Notes: generated by a model not told the origin, from the letters alone. A DNA stretch of 64,000 nucleotides from Protaetiibacter intestinalis (GCF_003627075.1 NZ_CP032630.1:2852001-2916000), one strand, 5' to 3'. Positions 7,314 through 19,505 are shown, numbered from the stretch's first letter. A program made the numbers and translations.

Positions 7314-9778
7314 TGACTCCGCCCGAAAACCCCTCATCCAGTCCTGTCGGCACCGGCGAGCGCATCGAGGATGTCGACGTCTCGACCGAGATGCAGGGCT
7401 CCTTCCTCGAGTACGCCTACTCCGTCATCTACGCGCGCGCCCTCCCCGACGCGCGCGACGGACTCAAGCCCGTGCAGCGCCGCATCCTCTTCCAGATGAA
7501 CGAGATGGGGCTGCGCCCGGACCGCGGCCACGTGAAGTCGGCGCGCGTCGTGGGCGACGTCATGGGGCGCCTGCACCCGCACGGCGACACCGCCATCTAC
7601 GACGCCCTCGTGCGTCTCGCGCAGGACTTCACGATGCGCGTGCCGCTCGTCGACGGGCACGGCAACTTCGGCTCGCTCGACGACGGCCCCGCCGCCCCCC
7701 GCTACACGGAGGCGCGGATGCAGGCCGCCGCGCTCGCGCTCGTCGAGTCGCTCGGCGAGGACGTCGTCGACTTCGTCCCGAACTACGACAACCAGCTCAC
7801 CCAGCCCGAGGTGCTGCCGGCCGCCTTCCCCAACCTGCTCGTCAACGGTGCGAGCGGCATCGCCGTCGGCATGGCCACCAACATGGCCCCGCACAACCTC
7901 ATCGAGGTGGCGGGGGCCGCGCGGCACCTGCTCGAGAACCCCGAGGCGACCCTCGAGGAGCTCATGGCCTACGTGCCGGGCCCCGACCTGCCCACGGGCG
8001 GCACGATCGTCGGCCTCGACGGCATCCGCGACGCCTACGCGAACGGGCGCGGCAGCTTCAAGACGCGCGCCAAGGTCTCGATCGAGCAGCTCTCGGCCCG
8101 CCGCACCGGCCTCGTCGTGACCGAGCTGCCGTACCTCGTCGGGCCCGAGAAGGTCATCGAGAAGATCAAGGACGGGGTGAACGCCAAGAAGATCACGGGC
8201 ATCGCCGACGTCACCGACCTCACCGACCGCAAGAACGGGCTGCGGCTCGTCATCGGCATCAAGACCGGGTTCTCCCCGGAGGCGGTGCTCGAGCAGCTCT
8301 ACCGGCTCACCCCGCTCGAGGACGGCTTCTCGATCAACAACGTCGCCCTCGTCGAGGGGCGTCCGCAGACCCTCGGTCTGCGCGAGCTGCTGCGCGTCTA
8401 CCTCGACCACCGCATCCAGGTCGTCACCCGGCGCTCGCGCTACCGCCTCGCCCGGCGCCAGGAGCGCCTGCACCTCGTCGAGGGCCTGCTCATCGCGATC
8501 CTCGACATCGACGAGGTCATCCAGGTCATCCGCGGCAGCGACGACACGGCGCAGGCGCGCACCCGGCTCATGGAGGTCTTCGACCTCTCGCAGCTGCAGG
8601 CCGACTACATCCTCGAGCTGCAGCTGCGCCGCCTCACCCGTTTCAGCCGCATCGAGCTCGAGACCGAACGCGACAGGCTGCGCGCCGAGATCGCCGAGCT
8701 GGAGGCGCTGCTCGCCGACCCGGCACGCATCCGCGCGACCGTCGGCGAGGAGCTCGACGAGGTGGCCGAGCGTTTCGGCACGCCGCGCCGCACCCTGCTG
8801 ACCGAGGCCGGCGCGAACGTCGCGGCCACGGCATCCGCCCGCAAGGCGGCCGCCGGCGTGTCGCTCGAGATCGCCGACTCCCCCACCCTCGTCGTGCTCT
8901 CGACGACCGGCCGCGCGGTGCGCATCGACCTGCCCGAGGGCGTCGACGGACCGGCGCCCGCGACCCGGCGCGCGAAGCACGACGCGATCCTCTCCACGGT
9001 GCGCGGCACGACCCGCGGCGAGCTCGGCGCCGTCACCTCGCGCGGGCGGCTCATCCGCTTCACCCCCGTCGACCTGCCCTCGGTGCCCGCGAACTCGGTG
9101 CAGCTCGCGGCGGGCGCCCGCATCGGCGACTACCTCGGCATCGCCGACAAGAAGGAGCGCGTGCTCGGCCTCGTCTCGCTCGCCTCCGAGGAGCCCATCG
9201 CGCTCGGCACGCGCCAGGGCGTCGTCAAGCGCGTCGCGGCGGGCGGCTACCCGAACCGCCCCGACTTCGAGGTCATCGCGCTCAAGCCCGGCGACGAGGT
9301 GGTCGGGGTCGCGCAGGGCACGGATGCCGACGAGCTCGTGTTCGTGGCGTCGGACTCCCAGCTGCTGCACTTCGCAGCCGCGCAGGTGCGGCCGCAGGGC
9401 GTCGCGGCGGGCGGCATGGCGGGCATCAACCTCTCGGCGAAGGCCGCCGTGCTGTTCTTCGGTGCCGTCGACCCGGCGGATGCCGTGGTCGTCACGATCT
9501 CGACCCCCGCCGAGACCCTCGCGGGTGCGGATGCCGGGCGCGGCAAGGTCTCGCACTTCGCCGAGTTCCCGGGCAAGGGCCGTGCGACCGGCGGCGTGCG
9601 CGCGCACGCGTTCCTCAAGGGCGAGGCATCGCTCGCCCTCGCCTGGGTCGGCCCGGCTCCCGCCCTCGCTGTCTCGTCCGACGGCGCCGCCCGAACCCTC
9701 CCGGAGGCAGGCGCCAAGCGCGACGCCTCCGGCACCCCGCTCGACGCGGTCGTCGCCTCCGTCGGCCGCGCCCTCTGA
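7313..9778 (+). CDS. parC: DNA topoisomerase IV subunit A
   Basis: 821-aa type IIA topoisomerase A subunit that cuts and rejoins DNA during decatenation. The N-terminus [20 protein letters not shown] leads to the winged-helix breakage domain; the catalytic tyrosine is Tyr131 in AAPRYTEAR. The quinolone-pocket helix reads [13 protein letters not shown]. From about residue 500 a beta-pinwheel C-terminal domain follows. I call it ParC rather than GyrA because of the actinobacterial ParC-type sequence and the parE gene facing it. ParC and ParE are convergent here, not an operon, so their balance is set by two promoters. Confidence 0.95.
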   Translation: MTPPENPSSSPVGTGERIEDVDVSTEMQGSFLEYAYSVIYARALPDARDGLKPVQRRILFQMNEMGLRPDRGHVKSARVVGDVMGRLHPHGDTAIYDALVRLAQDFTMRVPLVDGHGNFGSLDDGPAAPRYTEARMQAAALALVESLGEDVVDFVPNYDNQLTQPEVLPAAFPNLLVNGASGIAVGMATNMAPHNLIEVAGAARHLLENPEATLEELMAYVPGPDLPTGGTIVGLDGIRDAYANGRGSFKTRAKVSIEQLSARRTGLVVTELPYLVGPEKVIEKIKDGVNAKKITGIADVTDLTDRKNGLRLVIGIKTGFSPEAVLEQLYRLTPLEDGFSINNVALVEGRPQTLGLRELLRVYLDHRIQVVTRRSRYRLARRQERLHLVEGLLIAILDIDEVIQVIRGSDDTAQARTRLMEVFDLSQLQADYILELQLRRLTRFSRIELETERDRLRAEIAELEALLADPARIRATVGEELDEVAERFGTPRRTLLTEAGANVAATASARKAAAGVSLEIADSPTLVVLSTTGRAVRIDLPEGVDGPAPATRRAKHDAILSTVRGTTRGELGAVTSRGRLIRFTPVDLPSVPANSVQLAAGARIGDYLGIADKKERVLGLVSLASEEPIALGTRQGVVKRVAAGGYPNRPDFEVIALKPGDEVVGVAQGTDADELVFVASDSQLLHFAAAQVRPQGVAAGGMAGINLSAKAAVLFFGAVDPADAVVVTISTPAETLAGADAGRGKVSHFAEFPGKGRATGGVRAHAFLKGEASLALAWVGPAPALAVSSDGAARTLPEAGAKRDASGTPLDAVVASVGRAL

Positions 9779-9782
9779 CCCC

Positions 9783-9860
9783 CTGTCAAACGCTGTAGCG
9801 CCTCACCTCGCGCGGCGGTGATCGGCGGCGCCCGAAGACAAGCGCTACAGCGTTTGACAG
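9783..9860. terminator. long inverted repeat between convergent parC and parE
   Basis: CTGTCAAACGCTGTAGCGC (9783-9801) is exactly reverse-complemented at 9842-9860. The arms are 19 bp, the loop 40 nt. It fills nearly the whole gap between the parC stop (9776-9778) and the parE stop (9862-9864). There is no T-tract. Most likely it is a bidirectional terminator or 3'-end-protecting hairpin, but a small mobile repeat is not excluded. Confidence 0.75.
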
Positions 9861-9861
9861 A

Positions 9862-11934
<2,073 letters not shown>

Positions 11935-11940
11935 CGCTCG

Positions 11941-11946
11941 AGCCTA
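11941..11946 (-). promoter_or_regulatory. -10 box of parE, leaderless type
   Basis: TAGGCT on the minus strand, 6 nt before the GTG start of parE. Confidence 0.6.
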
Positions 11947-11995
11947 ACCGCGGCCCCCGTCGCCCCCCGGCAGGCGCACCCGGGTGCCGCGGGGC

Positions 11996-12682
11996 TCAGC
12001 CCGCGAACTTCTGCACCCAGTAGCGCGTGCCGTCCGCGGCATCCGCGGAGCACGCCCCCATCTGCGTGTAGGTGCCGTTGAGGATGTTGGCGCGGTGGCC
12101 GCTCGAGTTCATCCAGCCGTCGACGACCGAGGAGGCGCTCCGGTAGCCGGCCGCGATGTTCTCGGCCCACGCGCGGGCGCCTGGCGGGCGGACGTTGTTG
12201 TGGACGAGGCCGACGCCTCCGGCCATCTGGGCGGCCCAGTCGCACGCCATCTGCACGAGCGTGGAGCTCGACGACAGCGGCCCGACGCCGTTCTCGGCGC
12301 GGCGGGCGTTCGTGAGGCTCAGCACGTCGGAGGAGCCGACGGCGGACGACCCGCCGCCGCCCGAGCCCCCGGATCCGCCCGAGCGCGTGCGCGTGGATCG
12401 CACCGGCGCCGGCGGGATGTAGTAGCTCGCCGCGACCGCGGGACCGCTCGGGGCGGCCTTGGGGGCGAGCGGCTCGGCCGCGGGCAGCGGGGTCGCGGGG
12501 GCGGGGTCGACGGGGTCGACGACGGGCTCCCGATCCGCGCGCGTGGTGTGCGAGGCGTCGGCCATCGCGGCCGCTCCGCCGACCGCCCCGACGGCGAGCA
12601 GCAGCACCACGACGGCCGCCGCGAGCACGCCGAGACGCCCGGCAGGCCACCAGGCGACCACGGATCCCCCCGAATCCCCCAT
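11996..12682 (-). CDS. membrane-anchored or secreted CAP (SCP/PR1)-domain protein
   Basis: 228-aa protein with an N-terminal hydrophobic segment (about residues 14-38, RLGVLAAAVVVLLLAVGAVG) that is either a signal peptide or an anchor. A Pro/Ala-rich and then Gly/Ser-rich linker follows. The CAP domain covers about residues 120-228: LTNARRAENGVGPL, an His in VGLVHNN, WAENIAAGY, GWMNSSGHRANIL and a final RYWVQKFAG. CAP proteins act outside the cell; many are of unknown function. The start at 12682 is chosen because TATCGT ends 6 nt upstream and the upstream frame is not protein-like. Confidence 0.88.
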   Translation of the reverse strand: MGDSGGSVVAWWPAGRLGVLAAAVVVLLLAVGAVGGAAAMADASHTTRADREPVVDPVDPAPATPLPAAEPLAPKAAPSGPAVAASYYIPPAPVRSTRTRSGGSGGSGGGGSSAVGSSDVLSLTNARRAENGVGPLSSSSTLVQMACDWAAQMAGGVGLVHNNVRPPGARAWAENIAAGYRSASSVVDGWMNSSGHRANILNGTYTQMGACSADAADGTRYWVQKFAG

Positions 12683-12688
12683 GCCAGC

Positions 12689-12694
12689 ACGATA
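12689..12694 (-). promoter_or_regulatory. -10 box of the CAP-domain gene, leaderless type
   Basis: TATCGT on the minus strand, 6 nt before the ATG at 12682. The 151-bp gap 12683-12833 holds this and presumably the promoter of the plus-strand operon. Confidence 0.55.
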
Positions 12695-12833
12695 GGCCCC
12701 TCGCGTGCGGGGCGCCAGGCCCCCCATCCGGGTACGCCAGGGGCGAAATGCCCTCCGTCCAGCCGGAATCTTCAGGCTCGCCGTGCTTTCATGGAGCAAC
12801 GCACCACACCGAACCCGAGGGAAGGAGCAGGAC

Positions 12834-13061
12834 ATGTCCCAGATCGCGAGCGAAGGCACGGTCGAGCTGGAGCGTCCCGCGCTCACCGCCTTCGACCGGT
12901 GCGACATGTGCGGCGCCCAGGCCTACGTGCGGGTGACCCTCAGCACCGGCGAGCTGCTCTTCTGCGCCCACCACGGTGCCGAGTACAAGCCGAAGCTCAT
13001 CGAGACCGCGCTCGAGTGGCACGACGAGTCCGACCGGCTCCGGGAGCCGGTCGCTGGCTGA
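12834..13061 (+). CDS. DUF7455-like small zinc-ribbon protein
   Basis: 75-aa actinobacterial protein with CDMCGAQAYV and FCAHHGAEY, a Cys2/Cys-His-His set that should bind zinc. Function unknown. GGAAGGAG lies about 6 nt before the ATG, one of the better Shine-Dalgarno sequences in the window. Similar small proteins are commonly found near sigA in actinobacteria. Its 3' end overlaps the start region of the first alanine-racemase-like gene, so it is the head of a three-gene operon. Confidence 0.85.
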   Translation: MSQIASEGTVELERPALTAFDRCDMCGAQAYVRVTLSTGELLFCAHHGAEYKPKLIETALEWHDESDRLREPVAG

Positions 13062-13755
13062 GACCCACCCGGTCGCGGCCCCCGGGCTGCACCGCCGCGC
13101 ACTCGTCGACCTCGACGCGCTGGCCGCCAACCTCGCCGGGGTCGATGACGCGTTGCTGGATGCGCGCGCCGACGCCTACGGGCATTCGCTCGCGCTCGTC
13201 GGCCCGGTCGCCCGCGAGCTCGGCTTCACGGGCGTCGTGGTGAGCGACGACGCGGATGCCGCCCGAGCCCGTGCTCTCGGCTTCCGCGACATCGTGGCCG
13301 GCCGCTCCCCCGTGGCCGAGTCGCTGACCGGACCCGAGGTGTACGGTCTCGCGCCAGGGGCCCGCCCGGTGCTGACCCTCGAGGGCGAGATCGTCGCCGT
13401 CAAGCGCGTCGGTGCCGGCGCCGGCGTCTCCTACGGCTACACCCACCGCACCGAGCGGCCGACGACGCTCGCGCTCGTCGGGCTCGGCTACGCCGACGGC
13501 GTGCCGCGACTCGCCTCCAACCGTGCCGAGGTGCTCGTCGCGGAGGGTCGGCGCCCGCTCGTGGGGCGGATCGCGATGGACCAGTTCGTGGCCTCGTGCG
13601 GCGACGACACGCCCGTGCTCGGCGCGCACGCCGTGCTGTTCGGCGACCCGGCCCACGGGGCGCCGAGCGCCCTCGAGTGGGCCGCCTGGACCGAACGCGA
13701 CCCGCTCGCGCTGACCGCGGGGCTCGGCCACCGCATCCGCCGGGAGGCGCGATGA
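13054..13755 (+). CDS. alanine-racemase-like protein keeping the C-terminal domain, PLP lysine absent
   Basis: About 233 aa, versus about 370 for Alr. The N-terminal part matches only the first strand and helix of the Alr barrel (ALVDLDALAANL). Where Alr has VVKADAYGHG this protein has DARADAYGHS, so the PLP-binding lysine is Arg38. The rest of the barrel is almost entirely missing. The C-terminal domain is well kept: GVSYGYTHRTERP, GLGYADGVPR with catalytic Tyr146, and VGRIAMDQF. There is no ATG or GTG at a sensible place; CTG at 13054 with GGGAG 7 nt upstream is my choice, and ATG 12976 would add a Ser/Arg-rich, non-protein-like stretch. It overlaps the next gene by ATGA and could only act with a partner that supplies the lysine. 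Confidence 0.8.
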   Translation: MAETHPVAAPGLHRRALVDLDALAANLAGVDDALLDARADAYGHSLALVGPVARELGFTGVVVSDDADAARARALGFRDIVAGRSPVAESLTGPEVYGLAPGARPVLTLEGEIVAVKRVGAGAGVSYGYTHRTERPTTLALVGLGYADGVPRLASNRAEVLVAEGRRPLVGRIAMDQFVASCGDDTPVLGAHAVLFGDPAHGAPSALEWAAWTERDPLALTAGLGHRIRREAR

Positions 13756-14810
13756 CGGCACGGCTCACGATCCACCTCGACGCGATCCGCCACAACGTGG
13801 CGACGCTCGCCGCGATCGCGGCTCCCTCGCGCACCCTGTTCGCCGTCAAGGCGGGCGCCTACGGTCTGGGGATGGTGCCGGTCGCCCGCGCGGGACTCGC
13901 CGCGGGTGCCGAGTGGCTCGGCACGCTCGAGGTGCCGGCCGCCCTCGAGCTGCGGGAGGCGGGCATCCGTGCGCCCCTGTTCGCCTGGCTGCACGGCGAG
14001 CACACCGACTTCCGCGCGGCGATCGAGGCCGAGGTCGACCTCGGCGTCTCCTCCCAGGCCGAGTTGCGGCGGGTCGCCGCGGCGCGCGCCGCGCTGCCCG
14101 CCCGCGTGCACCTCAAGGTCGACACGGGGCTGCACCGCAACGGAGCGAACCCCGCCGACTGGCCGGGGCTCGTGGCCGAGGCGCTCGAGCTGGTCGATGC
14201 GGGGGCGCTGCGGATCGTGGGGCTGTGGTCGCACCTGGCCGACGCGTCGCCCGAGGCGGACGCGGCGGCGCTCGCCGAGTTCCACGCGGCCGTCGCGGTC
14301 GCCGGGGCGCTCGGCGTGCCGCTCGAGGGGCCCGACCGCCCGCTGCTGCACCTCGCGGCGAGCTCCGCCGGCATCCGCGAGCCCGAGGCACGGCTCGACC
14401 TCGTGCGCTTCGGCATCGCCGCCTACGGCGTCTCCCCCTTCGACGACGTCGACGGCCCGGGCCTCGGCATGCGCGGCACCCTGAGCCTGCACGCGGCCGT
14501 CATCGAGGCGCGCGACGGCATCGCGGTGCTCGACGTGGGCTCGGCGGACGGCGTCCCGCCGTCGGTGCTCGGCCCGAGCGGCCTCGGCGCCGAGGTGCTG
14601 CTCGGCGGATCGCGCGCCCGCGTCCTCGCCGTCGGCATCGACACGCTCACGGTCGAGGCGGACGCGGCGCCCGGCGACGCGGCGATCGTCTACGGCCCGG
14701 GCGAGCTCGGCGAGCCGACCGTCGAGGACTGGGCCGCCTGGTCCGCCTCGATCGGCGACGAGATCCTGGCCCGCGCCTCGACGCGCCTGCCGCGCGAGTA
14801 CCTGGACTAG
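13752..14810 (+). CDS. alanine-racemase-like protein keeping the PLP barrel, catalytic Tyr absent
   Basis: 352-aa fold type III PLP protein. The barrel is intact: Lys33 and Tyr37 in FAVKAGAYGLG, Lys122/Arg129 in LKVDTGLHRNG, His161 in LWSHLADA, Arg219 in LDLVRFGIAAYG; the usual Asn-Ser pair reads Ser-Ser (204-205). The C-terminal domain is degenerate: GYADG reads GSADG (Ser264 for Tyr), and both SYG and MDQ motifs are gone. GGGAGG precedes the ATG, which overlaps the previous stop, so the two proteins are made together. A heterodimer would rebuild one complete active site. Alternatives are a non-racemase PLP enzyme or a regulator. Confidence 0.85.
   Translation: MTARLTIHLDAIRHNVATLAAIAAPSRTLFAVKAGAYGLGMVPVARAGLAAGAEWLGTLEVPAALELREAGIRAPLFAWLHGEHTDFRAAIEAEVDLGVSSQAELRRVAAARAALPARVHLKVDTGLHRNGANPADWPGLVAEALELVDAGALRIVGLWSHLADASPEADAAALAEFHAAVAVAGALGVPLEGPDRPLLHLAASSAGIREPEARLDLVRFGIAAYGVSPFDDVDGPGLGMRGTLSLHAAVIEARDGIAVLDVGSADGVPPSVLGPSGLGAEVLLGGSRARVLAVGIDTLTVEADAAPGDAAIVYGPGELGEPTVEDWAAWSASIGDEILARASTRLPREYLD
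14807..14810. other. shared CTAG stop of the second racemase-like gene and the CofE-like gene
   Basis: The two convergent TAG stop codons overlap completely in one palindromic CTAG. Confidence 0.95.
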
Positions 14811-15523
14811 CCGAGGCGGCGGATGATGCCGAGCGGCGTGGCCTCGTGGCCCTGCCCGCTCGGGTTGTCCTTGAGCACCCGCACCGCGAGCTTCTCCTGC
14901 TCGGGGTTCACGGTGGAGCCGAGGATGTTGCCGCCCAGGTCGTTGATGTCCACGAGCAGCACCTCGACGTCCTTGCCCTTGCCGGCCAGGAACTCCTTGA
15001 TGCGCGCGCACACCGCGTACGGTTCGGCGGCCGTCAGCACGACCATCTCGTCGAACGGCGGGATCGTCGGGTAGCCGGGGCCGTCGATGCCGCGCGCCTT
15101 CTTGCCCGCGACGCGGTAGAAGTCGCCCGTGCGACCGAACAGCTTCGAGACCACCGACACGGCGGCGGCCACCAGGATGCGGACGGTGCCGACCTCGCGG
15201 ATCGCCATCTCCATCGTCTCGGGGATGCCGAGCCCGACCCCCCACGGGGTCTTGATGACGTGCTTCGAGAGCCGCACCGCGAGGGGGCGCGCCTTCACCT
15301 CGGCGACCGGGTAGGCACGGCCCTGGGTGGCGGCGACCATCTTCTCGGTCATGAAGAACCAGTCGCCGTCCTGCAGCCGCTCGAGGCCGTACTGCTCGAC
15401 GACGGGTTCGAGCGCCTCACCCGGCAGCACCACGTGGGTCTTGATCGGGTAGCGCTCGTAGACGACGCCGTCGACCTCGTACTCGCGCGGGCGGTTGCGC
15501 TCCTCGTAGGGGCGGTGCTCCAT
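14807..15523 (-). CDS. CofE-like (coenzyme F420-0:L-glutamate ligase family) protein
   Basis: 238-aa protein related to the ligase domain that adds glutamate to F420-0. Recognisable parts are the N-terminal YPIKTHVVLPGEALEPVV, a central SVVSKLFGRTGDFYRVAG and VLLVDINDLGGNILG. True CofE substrates are F420-0, GTP and glutamate, but this short stand-alone branch is often found in organisms without F420 genes, so the substrate is uncertain. The ATG is 5 bp after the sigA stop codon and its GGAG lies over that stop, so it is probably co-transcribed with sigA. Confidence 0.75.
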   Translation of the reverse strand: MEHRPYEERNRPREYEVDGVVYERYPIKTHVVLPGEALEPVVEQYGLERLQDGDWFFMTEKMVAATQGRAYPVAEVKARPLAVRLSKHVIKTPWGVGLGIPETMEMAIREVGTVRILVAAAVSVVSKLFGRTGDFYRVAGKKARGIDGPGYPTIPPFDEMVVLTAAEPYAVCARIKEFLAGKGKDVEVLLVDINDLGGNILGSTVNPEQEKLAVRVLKDNPSGQGHEATPLGIIRRLG

Positions 15524-15528
15524 CCGGC

Positions 15529-16998
<1,470 letters not shown>

Positions 16999-17129
16999 GC
17001 TGACCCCTTTCGCGGGTGGGAGGTGCGTCTGGGCAGTACGTAGACCCGTGTCAAGTCCCCCGTGGGCTCACACGCCACCTGACGGTGGGCGGGCACACGA
17101 TCCGGGGATTCGACCGGGTCTTCGGTTGT

Positions 17130-18470
17130 CTATTGTCGCACACCCGGAGGGCGCCTCCGGCCGCGCGCACTGAGGAGTACAACCCACAGGGGGGCGATCT
17201 GTATTCCCTCCTCCTCGTACAGCCGCCGGCGGGTGTGGCGGCGTTTCGCGAGCAGACCGACGGTTCCGATCACGGCGATGAGGTAGCTCGCGAAGAAGGC
17301 GATGCGGAAGCCGTCGAGCCCGTAGAGCTCGGAGGGCGCGCCGCCCGCCACCCGCACCTCGTCGACGACGTCGAGCACGACTCCCACGAGCAGCATCGCC
17401 ACGAAGCCGCCGACGAATCCGCCCGAGTTCGCGACCCCGGTGGCCGAGCCGTGCGCGTGGTGCGGGTTCGAGCTGCGGGCGACGTCGAGGCCGATGAGCG
17501 AGGCCGGTCCGCAGACCCCCACGGCGAGGAACAGGGCGGCCACGAGCCACAGCGGCGGCACGGGCTGCCACAGCAGCGTCGCCGTCCAGACCGCGATCGC
17601 GCCCCACGCGATGACGAGCACGAGGTCGCTGCGCCGCCGGGGGAACCGCGCCACGAGCAGGCCCACGATGGGCCCCGAGACGAGGGTGCCGACGACCATC
17701 ATCGAGAACACCCCGGATGCCGTGGCCGGGTCGTAGCCGAGCCCCGCCGTGAGGAAGGGGTAGCCCCACATGATGCCGAGCATGGTCGGCACGGTGCCGC
17801 CGAGCAGGTGCGCCCAGAATCCGAGCTGCGTGCCGGGGCGTGCGAGGCTCGCCCGCAGTCCCGTCTCGAGCGGGTCGATCGTGCGCAGCTCGCCGGTCGT
17901 GAGGTTCGGGGCGCCGCGGCGCACGAGCGCGGCCGCGAGCACGGCGGCGCCGACCGAGGCGGCGCCCGCCGCGAGGAACGCGGGCGTCCAGCCCTGCACG
18001 TGCAGCAGCAGGGCGAAGGGGAAGATCGAGACGATCTGCCCGAGCTGCCCGGCCATCCCGACCCATTGCGACAGCTGCGGCAGGATGCGCCCCTCGAACC
18101 AGCCGGGCAGCAGGCGGATGACGCTCACGAAGGTCGCGGCGTCGCCCATCCCCACCAGCACCCGCGCGAGCAGCGCGAGCCAGATCCCGCCCGAGATCGA
18201 CAGCAGCGCCTGTCCGGCCGCCATCGCGACGGCGCCGCAGACGATGAGCAGGGGCGCGCCCACGCGATCCGCGAGCACCCCCACCGGGATCTGCAGCACC
18301 GCGTAGACGACGATCTGCACGACCGCGACGACCGAGATGGTGGCGGCGTTGACCGCGAAGCGGTCGGTGGCCTCGACGCCCGCGACGCCGAACGTCGTGC
18401 GCTGCATGACGGCGATGAGGTACGCGAACGTCGCGCCGCCGAAGACGAGCCACGACCGTGCGGAGTTCAC
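17130..18470 (-). CDS. major facilitator superfamily transporter
   Basis: 446-aa membrane protein with about 12 hydrophobic segments and an MFS loop motif (GVLADRVGAPLLI near residue 65; the second-half copy is weaker). The half-molecules are joined by a cytoplasmic loop near residues 190-220. Substrate cannot be deduced. The GTG at 18470 is set by TAGCCT ending 6 nt upstream. It follows the PAC2 gene in the same direction with 17 bp between, but this box suggests its own promoter. The last 30 residues are Arg/Pro-rich. Confidence 0.88.
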   Translation of the reverse strand: MNSARSWLVFGGATFAYLIAVMQRTTFGVAGVEATDRFAVNAATISVVAVVQIVVYAVLQIPVGVLADRVGAPLLIVCGAVAMAAGQALLSISGGIWLALLARVLVGMGDAATFVSVIRLLPGWFEGRILPQLSQWVGMAGQLGQIVSIFPFALLLHVQGWTPAFLAAGAASVGAAVLAAALVRRGAPNLTTGELRTIDPLETGLRASLARPGTQLGFWAHLLGGTVPTMLGIMWGYPFLTAGLGYDPATASGVFSMMVVGTLVSGPIVGLLVARFPRRRSDLVLVIAWGAIAVWTATLLWQPVPPLWLVAALFLAVGVCGPASLIGLDVARSSNPHHAHGSATGVANSGGFVGGFVAMLLVGVVLDVVDEVRVAGGAPSELYGLDGFRIAFFASYLIAVIGTVGLLAKRRHTRRRLYEEEGIQIAPLWVVLLSARGRRRPPGVRQ

Positions 18471-18476
18471 CCGGTC

Positions 18477-18482
18477 AGGCTA
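18477..18482 (-). promoter_or_regulatory. -10 box of the MFS gene, leaderless type
   Basis: TAGCCT on the minus strand, 6 nt before the GTG at 18470, in the 17-bp gap after the PAC2 gene. Confidence 0.55.
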
Positions 18483-18487
18483 CGCGG

Positions 18488-19402
18488 CTACGCGCGCGGA
18501 TCGTCGCGACGCGAGGCGAGGAAGCGCTCGAGCTCGGCCGCGATGGTGTCGGCGCTCGGCAGCTCGCCGTCCTCGTCGACGAGCGGCGACGGCAGCGGGT
18601 TCTCCTCCATGTAGCTGTCGTGGCGCTCCTCGAGGGTCGCCACGAGCCGCTCGAGCTCGGCGTTGCCCGCCACCTGGTCCTCGACCTTCTGGATGAACTC
18701 GCGCCCCTGCTCGCGCAGTTCGTCGGTCGGGAAGATGAGGCCCGTCGCCGCGCTGATGCTCTCGAGTGCGGTGACCGCCGCGAGCGGGAACTCGGTGTCG
18801 GCGAGGTAGTGCGGCACGAGCAGCACGAAGCCGGCGGTCGCGTGCCCCGTCTCCTGCAGGCGGTACTCGACGAGGTGCAGGGCGTTGCCGGGCACCTGCG
18901 TGCGCGGGCGCCAGACGGAGTAGGTGTCGGTGAGCTCGGTGCGGTTGCCGCTCACCGTGACGCCGAGGGGGCGGGTGTGCGGCGTCGGCATCGGGATGGC
19001 GTGGATCCAGGTCGTGTCGACCACCTGGAAGCGCTCGACGAGGTCGAGGATCGCCTGCGTGAACGCCTCCCACCGGAAGTCGGGCTCGTAGCCGGTCAGC
19101 AGCAGGAACGGCCGGTGCAGCTCGTCGTGGGCGAGCGAGAGCGCGAGGCGGGCGGGCTGGTAGTCGGAGAGGTGGTCCTCGTCGAAGAACAGCACGGGGC
19201 GGCGTGCCCGGTAGTCGAGCAGCAGGTCGTTGTCGAAGACGACGAGCTCGCGGTCGACGGCCGAGTCGCGCAGCAGTTCGGTGACCTGCGCGACGGCGGA
19301 TCCGGCATCCGTGAAGCCCGTGAGCCCGGCGACGAGGTGCAGCCCGGCCGGGACGTCCGAGACGTCGCCTACCAGCGTGTACAGCTCGCCCGGATCCTGC
19401 AT
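18488..19402 (-). CDS. PAC2 family protein
   Basis: 304-aa cytoplasmic protein of the PAC2 (proteasome assembly chaperone-like) family common in actinobacteria, of unknown function there. Conserved parts are VAGLTGFTDAGSAVAQVTELL near residue 25, DYRARRPVLFFDEDHL, LLTGYEPDFRWEAF and PHTRPLGVTVSGN. The C-terminus is a predicted helical acidic tail. The ATG at 19402 (MQDPGELYTL) is chosen because TACACT ends 7 nt upstream. Divergent from pepA. No proteasome genes are in this window. Confidence 0.88.
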   Translation of the reverse strand: MQDPGELYTLVGDVSDVPAGLHLVAGLTGFTDAGSAVAQVTELLRDSAVDRELVVFDNDLLLDYRARRPVLFFDEDHLSDYQPARLALSLAHDELHRPFLLLTGYEPDFRWEAFTQAILDLVERFQVVDTTWIHAIPMPTPHTRPLGVTVSGNRTELTDTYSVWRPRTQVPGNALHLVEYRLQETGHATAGFVLLVPHYLADTEFPLAAVTALESISAATGLIFPTDELREQGREFIQKVEDQVAGNAELERLVATLEERHDSYMEENPLPSPLVDEDGELPSADTIAAELERFLASRRDDPRA

Positions 19403-19409
19403 GCCTTCG

Positions 19410-19415
19410 AGTGTA
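19410..19415 (-). promoter_or_regulatory. -10 box of the PAC2 gene, leaderless type
   Basis: TACACT on the minus strand, 7 nt before the ATG at 19402. Confidence 0.6.
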
Positions 19416-19493
19416 GGAGCAGCCCTCCCGACCGCGCCGGGACGCGCGGGGCCGGTCGTGGCGCTCACAGCGAACAGGCGGGGTCGGCACGAC

Positions 19494-19499
19494 TAGCCT
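19494..19499 (+). promoter_or_regulatory. -10 box of the leucyl aminopeptidase gene, leaderless type
   Basis: TAGCCT, 6 nt before the ATG at 19506; no Shine-Dalgarno. Confidence 0.6.
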
Positions 19500-19505
19500 G
19501 GCGGC

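Noticed and set aside
13054..13755. First racemase-like gene as a pseudogene
   Set aside because: The frame is open to the end, the C-terminal domain residues are conserved, and the next gene is translationally coupled to it. A decaying copy would not keep all this.
17144..17160. CCGGAGGGCGCCTCCGG hairpin as terminator near sigA
   Set aside because: It lies inside the last codons of the MFS gene, before its stop, so it is probably coding sequence.
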